A stretch of DNA of 64,000 nucleotides from assembly GCA_023627715.1 (NCBI GenBank), contig JAMAHW010000011.1, positions 62,001 through 126,000 of the forward strand, in the 5' to 3' direction. This DNA is from Periconia sp. R9002. Taxonomy: Eukaryota > Ascomycota > Dothideomycetes > Pleosporales > Periconiaceae. The notes below the pieces were generated by a model. The model saw only the letters and a list, made by a program, of their open reading frames with translations, was not told where the DNA came from and made no database searches. The translations under genes and the position numbers were made by a program. Below, piece by piece: positions 1 through 11,546 of this stretch; the first letter of the stretch is position 1; each line of letters begins with the position of its first letter.

Positions 1-1910
1 GGATTCCTCTTGGTCCAAGCACTCGTTCAAGCCCTTGACAGCACCGGCCAGATATTTCGAAAAGCCTTCCTCATACAACTTTGCCATGGTACTCCACAGG
101 ATGTAACTGGTTTCACGCAGTCTGGGGTGGTCTAGGTGGAGAGCCTCTTCTGAAGCCTCCATCAATGGGAGAACGTAGGGCTCAAAAGGCTCCTTGCCAA
201 CAGCAGAAGCCATCTTGCCCATGGAATCGCAAACAGTGCCGCGGAGATCCAAGTCGTCCTGGCTTTCCTTGATACGGATGTATTGAGAAAGAGAGTTCAT
301 GGTCTGCGCAAAGTAGGGCAAGAATGCGCCCTCAGCAGCAGAAGCGATGGAGCCAACTGCGCTAATGGCTGCGCTCTTTGTCTTGAGGTCGTCGCTGTGG
401 AAAAGATTGCTGAATCGAGGGACCAACTCAGGTACGTACTTGGCTGCCTCCTCAGCATCGAGACCTTCGATCAAGGAATCCACGGCGTTGCAAGTACCGC
501 GCACAATCTGCAGAGTACGCTCATCACCAGAGTTGGAGCTCACAGCAAGGTCGAAGTTTTTGATCATGGCGGGAATGAGACGGCCATGCTCCTTGCCGAC
601 ATCCTCGGCTAGATCATCAGCCAAACGGGCCACACCGTTCAATGCAGCACCGCGAACCTTGATATCCTGATCCTCAAGGAGATGCAAAACCATGGGCAAT
701 ATCTCGTGAAGTTGGGTTGCGATGAAGTCGGGAGCGCCCTCTACGCACATGCCGAGAGCCAAAATACCAGCCTGGCGGTAGTCGGGGTCCTGAGAGTTGA
801 AGTAGTTTCCGAGAGCCTTCAAAAGAGGGATGACGACTTGGCTTGGGGGCAGACTGGACGCAAGAATGTCGAGGAGGCCAAGGGCAGAGCGAGCGGGAGT
901 GACATCTTCGTCGTCGCTGGTGATGTCGCCGAGCTCGGTAACGATCTGGAGAGCTTTGAGAGTGAGCTCCTCACCGATCCTCATACCCTGGATCTTCAGC
1001 TTCTTGAAGCGGACACACTGCATCAGGAAAGCAAGCGCCTGGGACCGGTAATCATCCTCAACTGATGAAGAGGAAGCCATCTCGAGCATGAACTTGACAA
1101 GGTCTCCGAAATGCTTTTGCAAGAGGGCGGATTCGCAGGCCAGAAGAGTTTGGAAGACTTCAAATGCTTGAAGGGCATGGTTCTCATCCCCTTGCTCCAC
1201 GGTGGTCTGCAGAACCTTGACCATGCCGGGAATAGCTTCCTGGAACATGGTAACCTCATTCGGGGTCTCGTCGGGCTCAAGAAGCATGGCAAGACGGCCG
1301 AGAGCAAGCATGGTGTTCACCCTCACTTCAGTGCTCTCAGCATCGTTGAGCGTAGAGCTGAAGAGCTTGTAGAGATCGGCCTTGTTGCCGGGAAACTCAT
1401 CACCGACAGTTTCCAAGGTGGTCCATATAATGAATGTGCCAACCTCCCTGTGACGTGCGTTGGCGCTGGTGGCTGCTTGCTGGAGAAAACTTAGCAGCTC
1501 GGCACCCTCTCCATCCGCAAAATCGTCAGACGCAAAGGCAGAGATGACGCGTGCTGCCGAGTGACGGACAAGCGGTGCCTCCTCTGTCAGCGAGAATTCG
1601 CAGACCTGCCTCCGAAGAGCGGATTTCTGGTCAGCGGGTAGCGCATTCCAGTGTTTAGGGACGAGCTTTCTGGCTTCGACAGCTGCCAGCTGGCGAAGTT
1701 CTTGCTTGGGGTGCTTGCAGACGATCTGGAGGAGAGCATTAAGCGAGCCAGGGGATTTGTAGTAGTTGTTGTTGAGCGTCGAGGTGGCAGACTTGACGCG
1801 TTCGGTATCAGCTAGAGAGCGTTAGTTGCTATTCGCGGTCGAGACACAAGAGAAAGCCACTTACGCTGCAAGAGAGCCTCGAGCAGCTCTACAAACTGCT
1901 GCTCATCCAT
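1..1910 (-). CDS. KAP123: Importin subunit beta-4 / karyopherin Kap123-type, 3' end outside window
   Basis: Nuclear import receptor of the importin-beta superfamily, expected to carry ribosomal proteins and histones through the nuclear pore with Ran-GTP. Exon 1 is 1910-1865 and begins MDEQQFVELLEALLQ. A 53-nt intron (1864-1812, GTAAGT...CTAG) follows, and exon 2 runs from 1811 off the left edge in frame, giving about 619 residues of a family usually near 1,090. The importin-beta N-terminal region (about residues 18-75) contains LAAVEARKLVPKHW, which closely resembles yeast Kap123. The rest is repeated helical HEAT-like sequence, with acidic stretches such as SDDEDVTPARSALGLLDILASS. The C-terminal half and stop codon are not in the window. 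It is transcribed divergently from the DUF2433 gene across about 1.1 kb. The superfamily assignment is secure; Kap123 versus other beta-karyopherins rests on the N-terminus. Confidence 0.88.
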
Positions 1911-3052
1911 GGCAAGTACTCTGTGGATTTGAAAAGAGAATACTGGCCTAAGACGATCAGTTGCTGCACGCAAAAGATCGGAGAAATGGTAGAGTGGTGA
2001 AAAGGAGGGAGGATGATAGAGGGAAGAGAGGAGCGGGGAGGTGGTGCGGAACAAAAAAAATATAAGGGTTTATTTTTTTAGCGGGGCTCGGGGCACGAAG
2101 CAAGGATGTGCCACGGTAGGCCACGCTCGCGTGCGTAGACCAGGCCGTGGTGCGCGCATTCTGCACGTGTACTAATGGCTATACATGTACCGGCAACGGG
2201 CAATGGATACCAATGTTGGAATGACGGAGTGCAATGCAATCGTGTTGTGTAATGAGGGCAAAATGAAAAAGTGAAAAGCCGAGGGAGTGATGCGTGGAGG
2301 AAGAAAGGGTCGTACTAATTAAGGGCTTGGAACGTTTTGTCTGCAACGCAGTCGCAGACGATAGGTTCATGTAGGTAGGCAATGGCTGGCCATGTCGATC
2401 GATTCAGAGGCGTGGATCGAGTGCAGTACAGCGGTGTACACGTCTTTGTGTATACATGTACATATGTATGCATCCATGTAGCGAGGGAGAATCTGTATGT
2501 ATGCTGGTGGACTTGAGTCAATCGAAGTCATGTGATGCGATACACATGCGAGCTCGCGAAGAGGCGTGCATCATGGTAGTGATGGAGATGGAATTGATAG
2601 TCAGCTGAGGGGCGAGGCTCGGTTCGATAGACATGAGATGGAAAGATGCGAAGTAACGGACGAGTGGGAAAAAGAAGAGAGAGGTGAAGTGAGAGGCGGA
2701 CTAGCTAGCTTGATGCCATCTAATAGGCCAGGAGCGCTAGGGGCCCTCTGCGGCAGGTGCGGGTGGGTGAGTTTGCAAAAAGAGCAACCACGACCACCTC
2801 TGTGCCTACCTTACCTTGGTTACTGTTCAACCCGTCGGCGACCTCATCAACCTCCTTCACCCCTCTGCCAACCACCCTACCACGACCCTCTCTATACACG
2901 ATTCAACTCCCAACCGCTCGACGCCCTCCCGAGTTCATCGCCTTTTCCCGTCGTTGCTATCACAAAAGCTTCGATATCGACACTGCCGATCCCAGGCCTT
3001 CTAGGTAGATCAACACCAACTACCACACCACCACACCACATTTTCCATCTCC
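1911..3052. promoter_or_regulatory. Divergent intergenic region between importin and DUF2433 gene
   Basis: No convincing gene. Both neighbours are transcribed away from it, so it should hold both promoters and 5' leaders. The right third (about 2790-3050) is strongly C/T-rich on the plus strand, with repeated CCTACC/CTTCACC-type tracts, typical of a fungal 5' leader upstream of a start codon. An open frame across 2566-3138 is low-complexity Pro/Ser/His sequence and looks fortuitous. Around 2440-2490 there is an alternating purine/pyrimidine stretch with palindromic ACATGTA steps. Confidence 0.5.
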
Positions 3053-5397
3053 ATGGCTTCGGTATGTCCATGACCCAATTCATCTGCCATCTGCTCCATC
3101 GTCCTCGTCTCCATCAACAATCATCCGTTATCCCTTGACCTGTCACTAACTCTACCGCCTATTAGCAAGCTTCCACCCAGCCGCGTCCCTATCCCGCCAA
3201 CTATCTCCCCAATGGTGGAGTTCCCGCGCCCTCAGGTCCCGCCCCCGGCGCCGTCCCGCTGCTTCCCAACCAAGGCCGTGTGATCCAGCAAGGCAGCATC
3301 AGGGTCCTGTGTATCGCCGACGTTCGAGGTACCTATCCACCTTTCGCCTCTTATCGCATCCTCGAGAGCTCCGCACTGACATTTTCCCCCAGGAAATCTT
3401 CAGTCGCTCAACCAGCTCGCCGCTGATGCACGCGCAAACTACATCATCCACACGGGCGATTTCGGCTTCTACGACGATCGGTCGCTGGATCGCATTGCTG
3501 ACAAGTATGTACAACCCTGTATACCATGTTCCCAGACCGCTGACCCGATACGCTTAGAACGTTGAAGCATGTCGCTCAATACTCGCCCTTGCTTTCTGAT
3601 GCCACCAAGCGCTCCATTGCATCCGCACCCCCGCAGCCGCCCATCAAAGAACGATTTGCTCGCGAGCGTCTGCCACTTTCCGAGCTGCCTCTCTTTCTCA
3701 ACAAGCAATACACACTCAATGTGCCTGTGTACACGGTATGGGGAGCTTGCGAAGATGTTCAGGTGCTGGAGAAGTTGCGATCTGGCGAGTACAAGATCGA
3801 TAATCTGCACATCATAGACGAGGCACACTCGCGGCTACTCGATGTTGGTGGGGTCAAACTGCGTCTGTTGGGTCTCGGCGGTGCTGTTGTCATGCACAAG
3901 CTTTTCGACAATGGTGAGGGTCGGACAACCATTGCAGGTGGCCAGGGCACCATGTGGACAACTCTGCTGCAAATGGGCGAGCTGGTCGACACCGCAAATC
4001 GTGTGTACGACCCTACTGAGACCCGCATATTCGTCACGCACGCGTCGCCCGCTCGTGAAGGTTTGCTCAATCAGCTCTCCGTCACCTTGAAGGCCGACTT
4101 TTCCATCTCCGCTGGTCTGCATTTTCGCTACGGAAGCTCCTACAATGAGTTTAGTGTCAACCCCACGCTCGACCATTATCGCGGTAAACTTGCTGCATCT
4201 AAAGCTTCGTTCAATGATGTCTGGGATACTGTCAAGACCGAGGTGGAGCCTGCCGTTGCCGACAGCGAGTCTCAACAGCGTCTGTTGAACCTTGCCTTGG
4301 ACATTGTTACCAAAATGCCCTCGGTCGCTAATGGTGGAAATCCTTTCGGTGGCCCAGCACCTGGTCCTCAGAGCGGCGTCATTGACGAGAGCGCGTTCAA
4401 GAACATGTGGAACTTTAACTTGGCCGATGCCGCATACGGATGGCTTGTCCTGGATGTTGACAATGGCAGGATCGGCACGGAGATGAGAGCGCAGGGATTT
4501 AATTTTGCTCATAGAGGTGGCAAGGTCGCTCCCGCAGGGCAAGCCGGCCAGCCTGCCGCTGCTGCACCCAGCACCACGCCCTCTACCTCGGCTGCTAATC
4601 CCGCTGGTCAGCCAGGTTCCACTCAGGCGCGTCCAGCAGCTGCTCAGTCTGCTCCTACTCAACAACCTCGTCCAGCAGCGGCCACGCCTCCCGTTTCGCA
4701 GCAATCGATCAAGTCCAACCAGCCCCCTCGAACGGGCCCTTCACCTGTGCCTGCCACGCCCAAGGATCCCATCAAGGTAGCCACCCCTCAGCCTGGAGCT
4801 TCACACACGGGCGGCGAAAAGTCGATTCCGAGTGAGGTGAAGCCTAATGGAACTGCCCCTCCGGATAAGACCGCCTCCCCTGCACCTCGGGACCCCCAGG
4901 AGCGTAAAGAGAGCAAGGCCCTCTTCATAATCAACGTCAAGGACGAGGATGAAGCTCGTAACCTTCTCGCGGATGAAGACAAAGCTAAATGCGAAAAGAT
5001 TGAGAAGATTAAGCACTTCTTTGTGGCTCACTTTGCCACTCCTGCGGACATGATGGCTGCTCTGAACCGAGTCGCCCCTGAAGTCAAGAACAACAAGGAA
5101 CAGAGCAAGCCCAGCGTCAAGGTTTATCGTGACCCATCCAACAACCAACCAAGGTATGGAGCTGGTTCATGGCAGGCCAGCAGCAGGGGTGGTGTGCAAG
5201 GAGGCTACCGCAGCGGCGGCGCTTCCGACAGCGAGGGTGGACGTGGTGGACGTGGCCGAGGTGGATCCTACCGTGGCGATCGAGGAGACCGCAACGACCG
5301 TGGGGGTCAGCGTGGACGCGGTGGACGCGGCCGGGGAGGGTACAACCGTGGTGGACAGGGCGAGGGTGCGGCAGCCTCTCCGGCGGGCGAGTCGTAG
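3053..5397 (+). CDS. DUF2433 family, calcineurin-like phosphoesterase-related protein with C-terminal RGG box
   Basis: Predicted 707-residue protein in four exons: 3053-3061 (only nine nt, encoding MAS), 3166-3328, 3393-3504 and 3558-5397. The splice sites are canonical and all phases match. The N-terminal part reads IRVLCIADVRG, then IIHTGDFGFYDD, then YTVWGACED and FVTHASPAREG. These resemble the D-x-H, GD and GNH(D/E) blocks of metallophosphoesterases, but several metal-ligand positions look altered (ADVRG for DxH, WGACED for GNHE), so catalytic activity is uncertain. Then comes a long Ala/Pro/Gln/Ser-rich linker (about residues 400-540), a short predicted folded segment with KALFIINVKDEDEARNLL, and an Arg-Gly-Gly repeat tail (about 625-700) of the kind that binds RNA. 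I recall the architecture as the fungal DUF2433 family; the function is not established. A role in RNA metabolism is inferred from the RGG box. Confidence 0.8.
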
Positions 5398-6018
5398 ATG
5401 ATGGCGACCTTTCCCCAGTGCTCTTGTCTTCCTGATACCCTTTCTTTTATTTCTTTCCTGACATTCTGTCGCCTGGTCGCCTCTTTCTCGGTTGCTGCTG
5501 TTCACTTCCCCTCGGATGGCAGTTTTTGCGTTTCATAGTAGCGGGCTTGGGCTAGAGCTGGGCAGAATCCCAGTGTGGATGGCGCTCAGGGTTTATCATG
5601 GTGCTCGTGCTAGGGATTGTTGGCTTTTCCATGGTCTCCCAGTAGCCTCCTATTCTTTCAAGGCGGGACGTCCTGATCAGACTCCATCCACATTTGGCCT
5701 TGGTCGACGGGTGTGTTCGGGATAGCCATGATTGTCAGAGTATAGTATGTATTGTAATCGATGAGAAGAACCTATGCAGTTTGTGCGTGATTCAGGTGCG
5801 TTGCATCAAAAAGTATTCATTTTATTGCTGAATAGATTCTCATTCACTCCACTGTGCACAACCTTTATGTGGTTTAGCGTACAACTAGTCACTGGCTAGG
5901 TAATATTAATATCTCTTTATCTCGATGCTGATATGGTTGAGTCAAACATATTCAGCACACATATCTATCACCTCGCATATATACTTAAGCCTCAACTCAC
6001 GTATGAACACCCGCAACA
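5398..6018. other. Intergenic region, no gene seen
   Basis: Holds the 3' region of the DUF2433 gene and the promoter of the next gene. It becomes AT-rich after 5750. Open frames here are short and lack homology I can recognise. Nothing else seen. Confidence 0.4.
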
Positions 6019-6927
6019 ATGGGAAAATCCAAGTTTCGAGAAGGCTACATCAACCCCGGAGGCCCAATATGGCTCTGCCCCCAAGACATCGACATGCTGG
6101 AACCGGCCGACGAGCGACCTAAATTCTCCAAACCAACACTCCCTACCTCCTCCTTGACAGACTCTAACCTCTTCAACACCGTACCACGCACCAACTCCTG
6201 GCTGCGCTTCCTGCACCTCTTCCAGCACATCCTCCCCCAGGAAATCCGCGACATCGTATACACATACCTCCTAGACAATGACTCGTACCCAGTCGTTTGC
6301 GTCGAACTACCCACGCCGACATCCACTACTGTACCCATCCCATGGACCATCCTATCCAACCTCAACGCCCCCCTCGCCGCACAACTAACCACATCCTTCT
6401 ACCGCAACAAAACCTTCTGGATCCGCGAACCCTACATCGGCGACTTCTCCTCCTTCCTCGCGCGCGACATCCTCTTCGGCACACCTACCATCCCCTCCCA
6501 GCACATCACGCACTTCGTCCTAGACTTTGGCGCCCTGGATGCTGCGGATCGTGAGAACGTGAGGTGGGTGGGGTTTGCGCGGCATCTCCTTTATCACACT
6601 CCCTCTTTTACCTCTGCCAAAGAGGGATTAAAGGAGAAGAAGAGGAAGTATAAGGGCATGCGTAATGTACCTCACGTCCTGTCTTGTCTAAGTGGCCTCG
6701 CCGAGACGGGTAGGTTGAGGAGGGTCACGGTTTGGTGGTCGTTGAGGTGTGTGGAGTGGACGGTGAGGGAAGTGGGGATGTTTATGGAGGGGGTTGGTGA
6801 GGGGGCTAGGGGGTTGATGGGGGAGGGGGTCGAGGTTGGGATTGAGGTTAGGAGGACGCCTTGGGATGGCGTGGTGGAGGGGGAGGTGAGGTGGGAGGGG
6901 AGGGAGAGGGAGGTGGTTGGAGTGTGA
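6019..6927 (+). CDS. Hypothetical F-box-like fungal protein
   Basis: Single-exon gene of 302 residues; the start sits in the context acaATGg. Residues about 68-86 read FQHILPQEIRDIVYTYLLD, the L-P-x-E-I-R-D-x-I/V-Y-x-Y-L-L signature at the head of a very large group of ascomycete proteins, often labelled F-box-like or 2EXR-like. The middle has LSNLNAPLAAQLTTSFYRNKTFWI, matching the second conserved patch of that group (a residue triplet leading to aromatic F-x-I). The C-terminal third is Gly/Glu/Val/Arg-rich and probably unstructured. No catalytic motif and no membrane segment. The coding strand is C-rich in the first half and abruptly G-rich after about 6545. If F-box-like, it would be a substrate adaptor, but this is inference from one short motif. 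Confidence 0.7.
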   Translation: MGKSKFREGYINPGGPIWLCPQDIDMLEPADERPKFSKPTLPTSSLTDSNLFNTVPRTNSWLRFLHLFQHILPQEIRDIVYTYLLDNDSYPVVCVELPTPTSTTVPIPWTILSNLNAPLAAQLTTSFYRNKTFWIREPYIGDFSSFLARDILFGTPTIPSQHITHFVLDFGALDAADRENVRWVGFARHLLYHTPSFTSAKEGLKEKKRKYKGMRNVPHVLSCLSGLAETGRLRRVTVWWSLRCVEWTVREVGMFMEGVGEGARGLMGEGVEVGIEVRRTPWDGVVEGEVRWEGREREVVGV

Positions 6928-9904
6928 TGGAGGGGGTGGGATTAGGGGGAGTGCGGTAATTTTGGTTGGAGATGTGATATTTGGTCACGATGGGCGTGTA
7001 TGTGTGTGTGCCAGTTTCCACTTGCTATAACACGTGCTACAACGAAGGATGGGATGGGGATGGGACGAACAAGACACGGGAGCAAGGGGTTTGTAGGAAA
7101 TGTTTCAACGGCAGGTTTTTGCCACCTTTTTTCTTTTTTGCGTCATGTGGGAATGAATCTAACCAAATTTTCTTTTTTGAATGAATGACTCTCCTACTTT
7201 CTTCTTCCTTGTTTAGTTCGTCTACTCATCTACTCATCATGTGTTGTCTTTCACCGTTAACAAACCCCACAAGTCTACATCTTCAAACCCTATCTATCCC
7301 CTAATAAAACGCTGCGTGGGCGATCAAACACCTCCCTCCCATCCATTTCCCACAAAACACGAGTCGGAATTCAGAAAGAAGCAACTTCCACACACCTAAT
7401 CAAATACTACTTTTTGCGCATTCAGCCAATGGCGAGTTCAAAGTGCGTTGTATACTAGGTGATTGAACCCGTCTTTTCTCCACACGAATTTCGCAATCGA
7501 GCCAATCAGTGGGGTGTGTTGTAGTTTTGAGTCTTTGGTGAGTTGGTGCGGATGAGGTGGGGGATTTGGTGTCAGAGGAGATTATGGTGCGATTTATATG
7601 GATTCTATTACCTATAATTCTTCTTGTCCTGTTGATATGTGGTGGCGGTGCGCCTGATTCTTAGCGTCGTCGTCTTGCGAAGAGAGCCGCCGGGAATAAG
7701 TCCTAAATACTATGTAGTGTGGTATCGATAAAGAAGCACTACATCGTACTCATATACGGGTTTCTTCTGTAGGGAACACATAAAAAACTCTCTTCTGGTC
7801 TTAGCTATACACATAGGGTCAATGAAATAAGAAAAGGAGACGATCATTCGATTCTTCGGACATCCAAAACTTGCCGAGATATGTGTATGTTGCCGTCGCA
7901 ATATAACTACCTTTTTCCTTGTTAGATGGGAAGGCGGGTACAAGTCTCGCACGTAGAGCGGGATTGCGTAAGTTGCATCACATGGCTTTTCGCTTGCGTG
8001 TTGTAACTTTGAAGGAACGCATACACCACAGTCCACTTTGGGCATCCTCTGCCCTCGATTGGGAGGGCAACTCGTGCGCCGCCGCAGACGCCTCGCGCGA
8101 GAGGAAGAGGTCCCGGGCCCCCCCCTCTCTTGTGAGAAATTAGCTCGTAGGAAGGCATGATGCAGAACATCGAGGTCCGTAGTGTACGCTGTTCTTAGAA
8201 CAGTTCGGTCGGTCGGTGTTGATTGCGTTTCTTGAGAATCGGACAACGGGTTGTTGGTTTTGTTCAGTGTCTTTTTGTTTGAAAGATACGTTTAGCGAAT
8301 CAATGTTTGCAGCTCCACGTGCTAGCGAGTGTGGAGGCATCGTGGGACCTTGGCTTTTGCCATGCTGCCCAATTTGCCAGTTTTGTTTCAGAAACGAAAT
8401 CCCCCATGGCTTTTCAGCTCCTGCATCCAGCTCCAGAAAAGTGCTGCGTGGCTCTCAAGATCCCATCCCACTTTTTGCGACCGACGTGTGGCCGCGTGCG
8501 CGCGCGCGTGCAAATTTTATCCAAGCACATTTGCCTTGGTCTCCGCTGTGGGACGCACAGTATGGTGGAGCGAAGTGGATTTCTCAAGTCTCTGTGACCG
8601 TCCAGGCCTTTCCAAGTCCAGGGTGTAGCTGTGAAGCCGGATGACGGGTAACGTATGTCGTGCTCCCCGCGCGATGTAGCATTTGCCGGGCTCTTCCAGC
8701 TGTAAGGACAACCACACGCCGTTCTTGCGCTAAGAGATGTAGCGTTTAAAAGATCTCGAAAACTGAGATCGGCGTTGGCGTGCCCTACTACTTTTTGTGG
8801 GCAAGGCTTAAGCTAACGCGCGCACACGTGGGCCCATGCACACGCTACAGTCGACTATTCTACACTGTTCTCACTACATTGCATCAGTGAGAGACATAGT
8901 ATCAGTCAAAATAGCTTTTTGAAGTAGGCTGATATCAGCGTTTTACGTTGAAGGGTCTTGGTCTCACTATAGGGGGCCTCAATTGGGTCCTCCATGCAGA
9001 AGGACCAAGAAAAAGCAAACAAACACCGACCAATCGAGTTGAAATTAGCTAATATCACCGTACGGCAAGGGTGTGGCGTCTGGGAAGAATCCGATCGGTT
9101 ATGATGGCTGCCGATTCTTAGAGGCACAGAAGCTCCGGAGTAGCACAAGGGTGTTTTGGACTGGGCTGCGGGTAAGCTTGAGAGTTGAAACGTGAAACAT
9201 GGGCCAGCGGCGGGACGAACCTATTGACAGCGCCCACTCACAGACACACGCAAGCTAAATCTTACGCCAGAAACTGATGAAATGCACACCAACGTCGTGT
9301 GATTCGTCCAACTGCCAAATGAGGAGAAAAATTCTGGTACTACCTTGTCATCTCGCTCACGAGCACATTGAGAGAATGATGAAGGGGGGAAGGCTTTCTG
9401 CTTTCACAGACGAACTGTATACTCATTCAGAAGAAGGATTGGAGGTTGCGTGTAGGCATTCCCAAATGGTATTGTTATGCTAGCTTTTTCTACGGACAAA
9501 ACGCCTGCGCGGGCCAAGGTATGGTCTGTGGGAGTCTTTGCTTCCCCAAAGTCCCTCTACTAATCTCTCCGCGTACCTACCTCAGTGTCAAATCCTGCCG
9601 TAATAGAATGCACATCCTAGACAGACAGAACGCCTAATGCACAACCTCCAGCCCCGGCAGGGGCGCAAACGCCTCACGTAACAATGTGAAGGAAGGTCGA
9701 GTACAAAAGACCCTCTACAACCCCTCATTTAATCACTCAACCAGCCCATTACCACTTCCGAGACTCTCATTCATTCCTTTCCCGTCACTCTTTTTCCCCA
9801 TAGCTCTGGAGCTACAGTACCATACACATTCGTTCAACCGTTATACACACCACCAACTGTTCAACCTTTCCTTTCAATAAAACCCAACACTTTCCACTCT
9901 CAAA
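6928..9904. other. 3-kb intergenic region without a supported gene
   Basis: No reading frame here has recognisable motifs or clear coding composition. The minus-strand open frame 8246-7710 is basic and low in coding signature. A short alternating CG tract (GCGCGCGCGCG, about 8497-8508) lies in the middle. The last 200 nt are CT-rich and ACAC-rich, consistent with the 5' leader of the AA9 gene that starts at 9905. Confidence 0.35.
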
Positions 9905-10765
9905 ATGCAGTACAACATCTTCACCGGCGCTCTTCTCGCCGCCCTCGTCGCTTCCGTCAGCGCCCACACCGACGTCACTGAAGTGCAAATCGGCGGCAAA
10001 ACTTACAAAGGCTTCTATGCCGCCTCTAAGTCTGACTGCAAGAAGGACTCGCCTGCCTGGTGCACCGACCAAGGCTGGGGACACCAGCCGGTCATGGGTG
10101 ACAAGATCAACCACCCCGATATCATTGCACACAAGAACGCAAGCCCGTCCTCCTTCACTGCCGAAGCTCCCGCTGGCTCCAAGGTCACCTTCAAGTGGTT
10201 CCGCACGGGCAGCTGTGAAGCCAAGAATGAGGTCGGCTGGGACTGCTCCCACCACGGCACAACCACCACGTGGCTAGCACCGTGCGATGGCGACTGCAGC
10301 AAGGTCGACAAGACCAAGCTCTCTTTCTTCAAGATCCACGAGAGTGGCCTTCTCGGATACCCCGCCGGCACCCGCTATGCCCAAGGCAACGCCCGCGAGC
10401 AGACGGGCAAGTGGGCCACGGACGTCATCTTCTACGACAACAACAACGCGCAGACGGTGACGATCCCCAAGGATATCCCCGACGGCAACTACGTCCTCCG
10501 CACCGAGGTCATGTCCATCCACAACAACGGCCCCGTTTCCGAGAGGCAGTTCTGGCCCCAGGCCTTCAACATCAAGGTCACTGGTGGATCCGGTTCCAAG
10601 GTCCCCGAGGGCGTCAAAGCTACCGAGATCTACAAGAGCTCCGATGCTCTCTTGACCTTTGATATGTACCAGCACGCTGCTGGTGCCACCATCCAGGTCC
10701 CCGGCCCCAAGCTTGCTTCCGTTGCCAGTGCTTCCAAGAGGAGCCATGCTCGCGACTTTGCTTAG
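9905..10765 (+). CDS. AA9 lytic polysaccharide monooxygenase (former GH61), secreted
   Basis: Single-exon gene, 286 residues. Copper enzyme that oxidatively cleaves beta-1,4-glucan chains in cellulose or hemicellulose outside the cell. A clear signal peptide ends ...VASVSA, and the mature protein begins with His21, the N-terminal histidine of the copper 'histidine brace'. The second brace histidine is in SHHG (116-117), followed by TTTTWLAPCDGDC. FFKIHESGLL, IPDGNYVLRTEVMSIHN and QFWPQAFNIKVTGGSG are the usual AA9 blocks. In the last, Q and the neighbouring aromatic fit the axial-site region, but the usual Tyr appears as Trp in QFWPQ, so the exact axial residue should be aligned. There is no cellulose-binding module; the C-terminus ends in a basic SASKRSHARDFA tail. 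It heads a run of carbohydrate-active genes, is intronless while the second AA9 gene has six introns, and has a perfect hairpin 35 nt after its stop. Confidence 0.93.
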   Translation: MQYNIFTGALLAALVASVSAHTDVTEVQIGGKTYKGFYAASKSDCKKDSPAWCTDQGWGHQPVMGDKINHPDIIAHKNASPSSFTAEAPAGSKVTFKWFRTGSCEAKNEVGWDCSHHGTTTTWLAPCDGDCSKVDKTKLSFFKIHESGLLGYPAGTRYAQGNAREQTGKWATDVIFYDNNNAQTVTIPKDIPDGNYVLRTEVMSIHNNGPVSERQFWPQAFNIKVTGGSGSKVPEGVKATEIYKSSDALLTFDMYQHAAGATIQVPGPKLASVASASKRSHARDFA

Positions 10766-10799
10766 GTGGATATATACTCTGCAGTGTTGTTTTAGTACA

Positions 10800-10831
10800 C
10801 CAAACATCGATGTGATGTCGTCGATGTTTGG
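10800..10831. other. Perfect 11-bp inverted repeat in the AA9 3' region
   Basis: Left arm CCAAACATCGA (10800-10810), loop of 10 nt, right arm TCGATGTTTGG (10821-10831), perfectly complementary. It starts 35 nt after the AA9 stop codon, so it would lie in the 3' UTR. It could be an mRNA stability or 3'-end structure, or a small insertion scar; the sequence alone does not decide. Confidence 0.7.
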
Positions 10832-11177
10832 GCGTGCTCAGGATGGTTGGTTCATCATTGTCTAGCACCATGTTTTCTCTGGATGAGAAGGTGCATTTCT
10901 TCCCTTGTACATATTCATCGCTCTATACCATGACTTGCATTGCATTTCAATCATACGTCGCTTGACTAAAAACAAACCTTACAATGTAAAATTTCTTAAA
11001 AACAAATTGTTTACTCGTGAGCATACGATTCAATGAAAGAAGAGCGATGTGATCCGTCAGATTGACTTGGTCAGTATGTATTGTGTCACTACTGTGTTGG
11101 TGTGAATATTTAGGTCACGTGACTGTGGCTCAGTGTTGGCCGACCTTCCAATTTGAGGGTTCTATGCTGCGGCATCA

Positions 11178-11242
11178 CGAAGCTTACATAAGGAGGGGGG
11201 CAAGGAGGCCTTTTATGCTCCACGGGTGATGATGCTTAGTCA
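11178..11242 (-). mobile_element. Partial copy of a small terminal-inverted-repeat element (family with 21551 and 22265)
   Basis: Read on the minus strand, this copy starts TGACTAAGCATCATCACCCG, continues with GGAGCATAAAAGGCC, and ends with CCTCCTTATGTAAGCTTCGTG. The same order of blocks occurs at 22265 onwards, and a more diverged version at 21551. Only the outer end with the TGACTAAGCA terminal repeat is present; the opposite terminal repeat is missing, so the copy is truncated. The flanking sequence (11260-11400) also has TGTGTGAGGGG and GTAAGGGACC motifs shared with the 21.3-22.5 kb block. Confidence 0.7.
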
Positions 11243-11546
11243 TTTCTATCATCCTTATGAGGGGTAGCTTTTGTAAACGGCAGTTGCGTAAGGGACCAAT
11301 TGTGTGAGGGGTACTTAGTAAGCGACTTCGGTGATGGAAATTTGTAGACCATGGGTAGTTTTGCTTACCTACTTACTTACCCAATCCCTCACACAAATCA
11401 TTGATCCCCCCAATGACTCCTACGCTAATTTGATTGCACTTGAGCACTGCATCTATCCTCGTGACAGCCAGCAAAAGACTCCACCATAGACTCAAGGTTT
11501 TGTTACTGTTGCAAATACTATGTAGTGTCTATATGCTAATGATCTT

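Noticed and set aside
2566..3138. 190-codon plus-strand frame
   Set aside because: Pro/Ser/His low complexity, overlaps the start of the DUF2433 gene, and looks like a pyrimidine-rich leader.
7710..8246. 178-codon minus-strand frame
   Set aside because: No motif, no coding bias, no splice context joining it to other frames.
10274..10807. 177-codon frame antisense to the AA9 gene
   Set aside because: Shadow of a strongly biased coding frame; the plus-strand protein has diagnostic motifs.
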